The position numbers were made by a program, and so were the translations under genes. 7,958 bases of DNA from Clostridiales bacterium (lineage in GTDB: Bacteria > Bacillota > Clostridia > Christensenellales > Christensenellaceae): assembly GCA_019420265.1 (NCBI GenBank), contig JAHZHM010000190.1, forward strand, positions 1,951 to 9,908, given 5' to 3'. Shown one piece after another: positions 1 to 5,568 of the stretch (its first letter is position 1; the number at the start of each line of letters is the position of its first letter). The notes beneath the pieces are model-generated. The model saw nothing but the letters and a program-made list of their open reading frames with translations. It was not told where the DNA came from and ran no database searches.

Positions 1-1
1 C

Positions 2-235
2 GGCAATATTGGCTATAGCATCCGCAAAAGCGAGCGCAGAAAGGGATACGCCAAAGCCATGCTCTTCCTTGGCCTGGCGGAGTGCCGAAACCTCGGCCTG
101 GAAAAAGTGCTGATCACCTGCGATAAGGAAAATATCGCCTCCGCCAAAACCATCCTAGCCTGCGGCGGAGTATTGGAAAACGAAATTGCCGAGGGATGCC
201 GCATCACCCAGCGCTACTGGATCGCACTCCAATAG
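2..235 (+). CDS. GNAT-family N-acetyltransferase, C-terminal part (5' end outside window)
   Basis: The frame is open from the left edge and ends at TAG 233-235, giving 77 residues, about half of a usual GNAT protein (150-170 aa). GNAT enzymes move an acetyl group from acetyl-CoA to an amine on a small molecule, antibiotic or protein N-terminus. Visible here are beta-4 (GNIGYSIRK), the acetyl-CoA pyrophosphate loop of motif A (ERRKGYAKAM, matching R-x-x-G-x-A), and motif B (DKENIASAKTILACGG), in which an Asn and a Gly-rich turn are typical. This arrangement fits the RimJ/RimL or general Acetyltransf_1 groups. The substrate cannot be deduced because the N-terminal acceptor-binding half is missing. 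The gene converges on the TIR gene and ends just before a shared terminator. Membership in the fold is fairly sure; the precise role is unknown. Confidence 0.85.
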   Translation, partial: GNIGYSIRKSERRKGYAKAMLFLGLAECRNLGLEKVLITCDKENIASAKTILACGGVLENEIAEGCRITQRYWIALQ

Positions 236-241
236 CGGCAC

Positions 242-271
242 AAAAAAACTGCCCAAACGGGCAGTTTTTTT
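242..271. terminator. Bidirectional intrinsic terminator between convergent genes
   Basis: A 7 bp stem ACTGCCC/GGGCAGT (248-254 with 259-265) closes an AAAC loop. Seven A lie on the left and seven T on the right, so either strand gives a GC hairpin followed by a U run. It begins 6 bp after the stop of the acetyltransferase gene and 11 bp after the stop of the TIR gene, so it can end both transcripts. Confidence 0.93.
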
Positions 272-282
272 GTATCCCTCTG

Positions 283-1095
283 CTAAGCGATATCCTGCAA
301 AAGCTGATTCATGCCTTGCAGATAGTTTTGGCGGAAATCGATGTATTTCTTGACCTTGAGAAATGTCGGAATCTCGCAATCCTCTATGAGCAGCGGAATG
401 ACCTTAATTTTTCGGGTATTCATCTCCTCCCAGAACAGCGCCTCCCACTCTGCCTTGACCCACTCCGAAGCCACCGAGTTTGGGGAAAGCAGCACCAAAA
501 TATAATCTGCCGAGGATAATCCTTTTTGTATCTCTGTCGGAATAGATGCCCCTGCTCTAATATCCCTCTCATCCAGCCAGGGATTATGCCCCTTTTCAAC
601 CAAATCAGCGTAGAGGCAGTTTGCAAATGCTTTGTCTTTTGAGGAATGCGAGATGAACAACTTCTTGCCCTTTTGCTCTACAAAAATGGATTGAATGTGC
701 TTTTCATAAAATAATTTCTGCACATATTCCAGCTCCAGCAGCAGCTTCGCCTTTCTTTTATTATCTTTCGCTCGCGCAATGCTGCTTTGCAGCGCCTCTG
801 TGCGGCAGGCAAGCGCCTGCATCGGAATGGTATTGGTGCAATACTCCATTGGAATCATCGAGTATTCACTGCATAAAAGTGGTTCTCCCCAATAAACAAT
901 GGCAAACTCGCGGCAGTTTCTGCCATCCTCTGGATAATCCGGGCACTCTTCGCAATATATATCCTTTGTGCAAGTCGCAAAGCAGCATTTTTCCTCGCAC
1001 AAATCACAATCAATCTCCTCATCATCGTAATATCCGATTCTTCCCTTATGCGGCCCCTGTGTGCAAAGGATAGGCCCATATTCCAAATCTACCAT
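283..1095 (-). CDS. TIR-domain protein with KOW/SH3-like N-terminal module and Cys-rich insertion
   Basis: The protein has 270 residues. The C-terminal half (about 144-270) is a TIR domain: strand A KLFISHSSKDK (145-155), BB-loop region WLDERDIRAG (173-182), strand D ADYILVLLSPNS (196-207) and SEWVKAEWEAL (210-220). E216 there is at the position of the catalytic glutamate of NAD+-cleaving TIR enzymes. Many bacterial TIR proteins hydrolyse NAD+ or make cyclic ADP-ribose signals in phage defence; that role is inferred here, not shown. Residues 6-27 and 64-90 (GPHKGRIGYYDDEE, then AIVYWGEPLLC) look like one small beta module with a KOW-like turn. It is split by residues 28-63, which hold eight cysteines (30, 33, 37, 38, 42, 48, 51, 61). 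A helical linker (about 97-140) follows. There is no signal peptide or membrane segment, so it is probably cytosolic. The frame stays open upstream to 1443 inside the kinase gene, but ATG 1095 has a strong ribosome binding site. The gene looks more AT-rich than its neighbours, which may reflect transfer. Confidence 0.88.
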   Translation of the reverse strand: MVDLEYGPILCTQGPHKGRIGYYDDEEIDCDLCEEKCCFATCTKDIYCEECPDYPEDGRNCREFAIVYWGEPLLCSEYSMIPMEYCTNTIPMQALACRTEALQSSIARAKDNKRKAKLLLELEYVQKLFYEKHIQSIFVEQKGKKLFISHSSKDKAFANCLYADLVEKGHNPWLDERDIRAGASIPTEIQKGLSSADYILVLLSPNSVASEWVKAEWEALFWEEMNTRKIKVIPLLIEDCEIPTFLKVKKYIDFRQNYLQGMNQLLQDIA

Positions 1096-1103
1096 CAAAA
1101 TTT

Positions 1104-1109
1104 CCTCCC
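1104..1109 (-). promoter_or_regulatory. Ribosome binding site of the TIR gene
   Basis: GGGAGG on the minus strand lies 8 nt before ATG 1095. It settles the start: upstream in-frame ATG codons lie inside the kinase gene and would add residues that are only kinase sequence read in another frame. No promoter is apparent in the 52 bp between the kinase stop and this gene, so read-through from the kinase transcript is likely. Confidence 0.8.
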
Positions 1110-1147
1110 ATCTCTCGCATTTTGTCCTCTTACCATAAGTTCGCTTG

Positions 1148-2713
1148 CTATTTCTTGTCTCTCGCCCGATAAATTCCCCGCATATCGCGGTACATCGGGC
1201 GCACTTTCTCATACATTCCCCGGTAAACCTGCCGGTAAATTTCATCATAGAGCGCATGGTTTTTCGCATCCGGCAGAAAAGCTTTTTTGCGATGCGCCAT
1301 TTTCCGGGCTGCCTCTTCCACGGAGCGGTATTCCCCCAAGCCGAAAAAGCCGACTGCCGCTGCCCCCAGCGCAGATGTCTCATGCGTCTGCACCCGGTAA
1401 ACCGGCAATCCAAATACATCAGCCGCGATTTGGCAAACCGCATCGCTCTTTGCCCCGCCGCCGTTCGCCGTTAGCGCCTCTGGCCGCATCCCGGCCCGCC
1501 TGCTCATCTCATCCAGGCCGTCTCGCAGGGCATAGCAAAGCCCCTCGATGATCGCCCGGTAAATATGCTCCCGGGTATGCCCGCTGTGAAAACCTATCAT
1601 CGCCCCTCTGGCCTCTGGCGTTTTGAGCCCCGGCCCCCAATATGGCTGCACCAGCAGCCCATCTGCGCCAGGCGGCGTGAAACGCAGACTCTCATCCAAC
1701 ATCTGCTCCGCCGTGCCTGCAAACTCCTCGGCTGCCTCTGTCTCCATCCGGGCGAACTGCTCCTTGAACCAGGTTACCATCCAAAACCCGCGGTAAATCT
1801 GAATTTCCGGGTTATATTTTCCCGGCAGCACCGCCGGATACGCCGGCAAAAAGCGCTGCGGCTCCACATATTTCTCCGTCGTCAGCTGCACTGTGCAGGT
1901 TGTCCCAAAACTGAGGCTGGCCGTGCTGCCATCGATGCACCCGCTGCCCAGCCCTTCGCAGCCTTTATCCGATCCGGCGGCAATCAGCCGAAGCCCTGCC
2001 GGAAGGCCGCTATCCTGGCTGGCCTCCTGCGTGATATGCCCCAAAACCTCCCCCGGCATGGCCAGCGCCGGGAATTTTTCCGCCGGAACATTGAACACCG
2101 CGTATTTGATGTTCCACTTGCTCATCCACTTCTTTTTCTTGTAGTTGAGCGGCAAATGCCCGATTTGCGCAGCGATGGAATCCGCCAGCACGCCTGTGAG
2201 CCGATAGATCAAATAGCCGGAGATCTGAATGAACTTATAGGTTTGCGCCCAAATTTCCGGCTGGTTTTGCTGAATCCAGTTGCATACCGAATGTTCTCTG
2301 GAATAGGCGGCGCATTCGCTCATGCCGGCAACCGCAAAGCCGGCGCGGTATAAGAAGGGCATGGGCTTTTTGCATTCCGCCAGGCGCTCATCCAGCCAGA
2401 GAATGCAGGGCGTGATGGGCCGCATGCTGCTATCCAGGCAGAGCACGCTATCCCGTATTCCCGTGAGCACCAGCGCCTCCACCCTCGCAAATAGCTTCGG
2501 CTCCTTCTCTTTCAATGCCCGGGTTGCCTGGCACAGCGTCTGATAGTAAAACTCCGGGTTTTGCTCTGCATATCCCGGCTCGGGCGAAAGATACGGCGTC
2601 TCATATGTCAGCGTCTCCTGCACCAATATCTGCCCATCTTTTGCAAAAATCAGCGCGCGAAGGCTCTGTGTCCCGCAATCTATTGCAAGCACCAACGGCC
2701 CGCTTTTTTCCAT
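1148..2713 (-). CDS. FGGY-family carbohydrate kinase (xylulokinase-like, substrate unknown)
   Basis: The protein has 521 residues, the usual size for FGGY kinases, which phosphorylate sugars or polyols with ATP in the cytosol. The N-terminal ribonuclease-H-like domain opens with LAIDCGTQSLRALIF (9-23), the first phosphate loop with D12. ILWLDERLAE (104-113) is the substrate-side segment. AAGSDKGCEGLG (245-256) carries D249, the likely catalytic base. The C-terminal domain shows SFGTT (268-272), NGGGAKSD (417-424), which binds adenine nucleotide, and HETSALGAAAVG (444-455). The DCGTQS start and the IYRGFWMVTWF segment (306-316) place it in an uncharacterised FGGY branch rather than with glycerol kinase or XylB. 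No sugar transporter, isomerase or regulator is next to it, so the substrate is open. It starts at ATG 2713 with AGGA 9 nt upstream. It follows the asnS terminator; TAGAAT at 2789-2794 could be a -10 box but has no good -35. Confidence 0.93.
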   Translation of the reverse strand: MEKSGPLVLAIDCGTQSLRALIFAKDGQILVQETLTYETPYLSPEPGYAEQNPEFYYQTLCQATRALKEKEPKLFARVEALVLTGIRDSVLCLDSSMRPITPCILWLDERLAECKKPMPFLYRAGFAVAGMSECAAYSREHSVCNWIQQNQPEIWAQTYKFIQISGYLIYRLTGVLADSIAAQIGHLPLNYKKKKWMSKWNIKYAVFNVPAEKFPALAMPGEVLGHITQEASQDSGLPAGLRLIAAGSDKGCEGLGSGCIDGSTASLSFGTTCTVQLTTEKYVEPQRFLPAYPAVLPGKYNPEIQIYRGFWMVTWFKEQFARMETEAAEEFAGTAEQMLDESLRFTPPGADGLLVQPYWGPGLKTPEARGAMIGFHSGHTREHIYRAIIEGLCYALRDGLDEMSRRAGMRPEALTANGGGAKSDAVCQIAADVFGLPVYRVQTHETSALGAAAVGFFGLGEYRSVEEAARKMAHRKKAFLPDAKNHALYDEIYRQVYRGMYEKVRPMYRDMRGIYRARDKK

Positions 2714-2800
2714 TTTCCTCTATCCTTCCTCTCAGGCCAAAACCTGTTATTCCTCTGCCGCACCAGCCCCGCGGCCATCATTTTTCCCATTCTATGCAAT

Positions 2801-2840
2801 CAAAAAGCGGCAGAACGCATCCTTTTTCCGCGCTCTGCCG
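2801..2840 (-). terminator. Intrinsic terminator of asnS
   Basis: Read on the minus strand, CGGCAGAGCGC (2840-2830) pairs with GCGTTCTGCCG (2818-2808) in an 11 bp stem with one G-U pair and an 11 nt loop. A run of five U follows (2806-2802). It begins 6 bp after the asnS stop and separates asnS from the kinase gene. Confidence 0.88.
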
Positions 2841-2846
2841 TCCTTT

Positions 2847-4235
2847 TTAAAACTCTGCCGATTTTGGCGTCCGCGGGAAGGGCAAAACATCGCGGATATT
2901 GGTCATCCCCGTCAGATACATGATCATGCGCTCGAACCCGAGGCCATATCCCGCGTGCTTGACGCCGCCAAACCTGCGGGTATCCAGGTACCACCAGTAG
3001 TCTTCTTTTTGCATGCCCAGCTCTTCGATGCGCGCCTCCAGAATATCCAGGCGCTCCTCTCTCTGGCTGCCGCCGATGATCTCGCCCACGCCGGGCACCA
3101 GCAGATCCATCGCCGCGACAGTCTTGCCGTCGTCGTTCAGGCGCATATAGAACGCCTTGATCTCCTTGGGATACCCCGTGACGAACACCGGCTTTTTGAA
3201 CACCTGCTCGGTGATATAGCGCTCGTGCTCGCTCTGCAAATCCACGCCCCACTTGACGGGATATTCAAACTTCTGCCCGGATTTCTCCAAAATCTCCACA
3301 GCCTCGGTATAGGTGATGCGGGCAAAATCCGAATTCACGATGTTGTCCAGCCGCTCCATCAGACCCTTATCGATGAAGTTTCCGAAAAATTCCATCTCCT
3401 CCGGGTAGTTCTCGCGGACGTATGTGATGATATATTTGACCATCTCCTCCGCCAGGTCCATATTATCCGCCAGATCTGCAAATGCAATTTCCGGCTCGAT
3501 CATCCAAAACTCGGAAGCGTGCCGGGGCGTATTGCTGTTTTCTGCGCGGAACGTCGGCCCGAAGGTGTAGATTTTGCGGAACGCCATGGCAAACGTCTCG
3601 CCCTCCAGCTGGCCGGAGACCGTCAGATTCGCGGGCTTTGCGAAGAAATCCCGGGAGTAATCCACGGCGCCCTGCTCCGTCTTGGGCGGATTTTCCATAT
3701 CCAGCGTCGTCACATGGAACATCTGGCCTGCGCCTTCGCAGTCGCTGGCTGTGATGAGCGGGGTATGCACATAGACAAAGCCCCTCTCATTGAAGAATTT
3801 ATGAATCGCATAGGCCACCGCGCTGCGCACCCGGAAAACCGCAGAGAATGTGTTGGTTCTGGGCCGCAAATGCGCGATGGTGCGCAGATATTCCATGGAA
3901 TGCCGCTTCTTTTGCAGCGGATAGTCGCCGGGGCAGCTGCCTTCCAGCACGATCTCCGCGGCCTTCAGCTCGAAAGGCTGGCGCGCCTCAGGCGTTTCCA
4001 CCAGCGTTCCCCGGCAGGTAATCGAAGAGCCCACACCGATTTTGCAGACCTCTTTGAAATTCTCGACAATACCATCCTCAAACACAATCTGCAAGTTCTT
4101 AAAGAACGTGCCGTCGTTCAGCTCGATAAAGCCCAGAGCTTTGCTGTCTCTTATGGTGCGCACCCATCCGCCCACCTCAATTTCCTTGCCCAAAAACTCC
4201 TCTGGGCCTCGGAATAGCTGTTTTACAGTGACCAT
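2847..4235 (-). CDS. asnS: Asparagine--tRNA ligase (AsnRS)
   Basis: This class IIb aminoacyl-tRNA synthetase loads asparagine on tRNA-Asn using ATP. It has 462 residues, as expected for bacterial AsnRS. The N-terminal OB-fold anticodon-binding domain covers about 1-105 ([19 protein letters not shown] at 21-39). The catalytic domain follows. [13 protein letters not shown] (158-170) belongs to the motif 1 region; [21 protein letters not shown] (229-249) is motif 2 with R230 and E232; [13 protein letters not shown] (431-443) with [11 protein letters not shown] is motif 3 with R436. The SDCEGAG segment and the short form without a GAD domain separate it from bacterial AspRS. ATG 4235 has AGGAGG 6 nt upstream, so the start is secure. 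It lies 166 bp after asnA in the same direction, so synthesis of asparagine and its loading on tRNA may share a transcript. A terminator follows directly. Confidence 0.97.
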   Translation of the reverse strand: MVTVKQLFRGPEEFLGKEIEVGGWVRTIRDSKALGFIELNDGTFFKNLQIVFEDGIVENFKEVCKIGVGSSITCRGTLVETPEARQPFELKAAEIVLEGSCPGDYPLQKKRHSMEYLRTIAHLRPRTNTFSAVFRVRSAVAYAIHKFFNERGFVYVHTPLITASDCEGAGQMFHVTTLDMENPPKTEQGAVDYSRDFFAKPANLTVSGQLEGETFAMAFRKIYTFGPTFRAENSNTPRHASEFWMIEPEIAFADLADNMDLAEEMVKYIITYVRENYPEEMEFFGNFIDKGLMERLDNIVNSDFARITYTEAVEILEKSGQKFEYPVKWGVDLQSEHERYITEQVFKKPVFVTGYPKEIKAFYMRLNDDGKTVAAMDLLVPGVGEIIGGSQREERLDILEARIEELGMQKEDYWWYLDTRRFGGVKHAGYGLGFERMIMYLTGMTNIRDVLPFPRTPKSAEF

Positions 4236-4401
4236 TGCTTCCCTCCTATTTTTTAGCCGCGCTTTTGCTCCGCCTGCCGCGTTTCCGAGCGCCGCTCTCC
4301 TATCCTAGTATGCGCAAATTCTGGAAGTTTAACCTTGCCGCGCTTGTCCGACCCATACGCGGCGCAAAATGCCAAGGCTCCGCCCTTTGGCCGCGCTCTC
4401 G
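4236..4401 (-). other. asnA-asnS intergenic region, 166 bp
   Basis: No T-box, tRNA or convincing promoter is seen here. Read on the minus strand it is rich in short complementary GCCGCG and CGCGGC words, so the RNA could fold. It ends with the AGGAGG of asnS (4242-4247). A minus-strand frame beginning inside asnA (from 4507) stays open through the gap to 4253, but nothing supports its translation. Confidence 0.5.
4366..4391 (-). terminator. Possible weak terminator or attenuator after asnA
   Basis: On the minus strand GCCAAAGG (4391-4384) can pair with CCTTGGC (4377-4371), leaving one bulged A, around a loop of about 6 nt, followed by ATTTT. The U run is short, so it would probably stop only part of the transcripts and let some reach asnS. 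Confidence 0.35.
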
Positions 4402-5418
4402 CTATAGCAGCCAAATGCCTTCCTGCTCGCAGCGCTCCCGCATCTGCCTCGGCCAGATGGAAGCCTGCACTTCGCCAATATGCGCCTTGCCCAGCAGCAG
4501 CATGCAAAGCCGGGATTGCCCGATTCCGCCACCAGCCGTCAAAGGCAGTTTCCCTTCCAACAGTTCCTGATGGAAGCGCAGCTGCGCCCGCTCGGGGCAG
4601 CCTGCCAGCTCCAGCTGTCTTCTCATGGCTTCTTCATCCACGCGAATGCCCATGGAGGAAACCTCAAACGCCCGGCCCAGAACGGGATAATACACGAGAA
4701 TATCCCCATTCAGGCTCCAATCGTCGTAATCCGGAGCGCGGCCATCGTGCTTTTTGCCGCTCTTCAGCGCGCCGCCAATCTGCATCAGGAAAACAGCTCC
4801 CAGCTCTTTTGTGATGGCATCTTCCCTCTCCTTGGGAGAGAGCGCGGGATAGCGATCTTCCAGCTCCTGCGTCGTGATAAAATGCAGCTCTTCGGGGACA
4901 TACCGCTCCAGGCAGGGATACTTTTCCATCACAGCATTTTCCGTCCGCCGCAGCGCCTCGTAAATTCTGCCGACCAAATCCCGCAGAAACTCCTGGCTGC
5001 GCTCCTGCCGGCTGATGGTCAGCTCCCAGTCCCACTGATCCACATAAATGGAGTGCAGGTTATCCATCTCCTCATCCCGTCGGATGGCGTTCATATCTGT
5101 GTAGATTCCCTCATCTACGCCATAGCCATAGCGCCGCAGCGCCATGCGTTTCCATTTGGCCAGGGAGTGGATGATCTCCACTTGCTCGCCCGTATCCTTC
5201 AAATCGAACTGCACCGGCCGCTCCACGCCGTTCAGATTGTCATTCAGTCCGCTATCCGGCCGCACAAAAAGCGGCGCAGAAATGCGATGCAGATTCAGCG
5301 CCGCCGCCAGTTCGCGCTCGAATCTGTCTTTGATCAGTTTAATTGCCTCTTCCGTCTGGCGAATATTGAGCTTCGCATCATAGTTTTCGGGAAGAATCAG
5401 CCTAGTTTCCTGCTGCAT
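4402..5418 (-). CDS. asnA: Aspartate--ammonia ligase (asparagine synthetase A)
   Basis: AsnA makes asparagine from aspartate, ammonia and ATP through an aspartyl-AMP intermediate. It is a homodimeric cytosolic enzyme with a class II synthetase-like fold. From ATG 5418 it has 338 residues, matching the family (about 330-340). Family blocks in order are: LPENYDAKLNIRQTEEAI (9-26), typical of Firmicutes forms; SGLNDNLNG (56-64) with D60; HSLAKWKR (84-91); YVDQWDWE (125-132); RAPDYDDW (217-224), the aspartate and ATP site; SSMGIRV (254-260); and GGGIGQSR (296-303). The frame extends 24 codons further to a TTG at 5490, but those bases contain a promoter and 5418 restores the normal length. The ribosome binding region is the purine-rich GGAGAAAGAG ending 6 nt before the ATG. 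It lies between the thrS terminator and asnS. Confidence 0.96.
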   Translation of the reverse strand: MQQETRLILPENYDAKLNIRQTEEAIKLIKDRFERELAAALNLHRISAPLFVRPDSGLNDNLNGVERPVQFDLKDTGEQVEIIHSLAKWKRMALRRYGYGVDEGIYTDMNAIRRDEEMDNLHSIYVDQWDWELTISRQERSQEFLRDLVGRIYEALRRTENAVMEKYPCLERYVPEELHFITTQELEDRYPALSPKEREDAITKELGAVFLMQIGGALKSGKKHDGRAPDYDDWSLNGDILVYYPVLGRAFEVSSMGIRVDEEAMRRQLELAGCPERAQLRFHQELLEGKLPLTAGGGIGQSRLCMLLLGKAHIGEVQASIWPRQMRERCEQEGIWLL

Positions 5419-5461
5419 CTGTATCTCTTTCTCCAATTTTCCAAACTTTTCATATAGAGCC

Positions 5462-5490
5462 ATTGTATCATTGTATGCCGCTTCTTTCAA
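5462..5490 (-). promoter_or_regulatory. Promoter of asnA
   Basis: On the minus strand the -35 box is TTGAAA (5490-5485), the spacer is 17 bp and the -10 box is TACAAT (5467-5462). Each box matches the housekeeping consensus at 5 of 6 positions. Transcription would start near 5455, leaving a leader of about 37 nt before ATG 5418. Because it overlaps the upstream in-frame codons, it argues against the longer asnA reading frame. Confidence 0.75.
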
Positions 5491-5519
5491 GAGTTATGCC
5501 TCGCTCATTTTGCAGGCGC

Positions 5520-5551
5520 AAAAAAAGGGCATCCTCCCCGGGATGCCCTTT
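5520..5551 (-). terminator. Intrinsic terminator of thrS
   Basis: On the minus strand AAAGGGCATCC (5551-5541) pairs perfectly with GGATGCCCTTT (5534-5524) around a 6 nt loop, and more T follow to 5520. It lies 17 bp after the thrS stop and upstream of the asnA promoter, so the two units are transcribed separately. Confidence 0.95.
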
Positions 5552-5568
5552 CGCTTCGCTCTATTTTT

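Noticed and set aside
1095..1136. Small frame of 13 codons ending in TGA overlapping the TIR start (TGATG)
   Set aside because: It has no ribosome binding site and no recognisable sequence; the overlap is probably chance.
1096..1443. N-terminal extension of the TIR protein up to an ATG at 1443
   Set aside because: It overlaps most of the kinase C-terminal coding region in another frame and lacks a ribosome binding site; ATG 1095 has GGGAGG at 8 nt.
1565..2353. 262-codon plus-strand frame opposite the FGGY kinase
   Set aside because: Antisense shadow without recognisable sequence.
2751..2861. Three nearby copies of CTCTGCCG suggesting a direct repeat
   Set aside because: One copy is an arm of the asnS terminator and another is coding sequence at the asnS end; the third alone is too short to mean anything.
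2955..4217. 420-codon plus-strand frame opposite asnS
   Set aside because: Antisense to a clearly identified gene, no domain or ribosome binding site seen.
4480..5457. 325-codon plus-strand frame opposite asnA
   Set aside because: Antisense to asnA, whose family motifs are intact; no support for a second gene.
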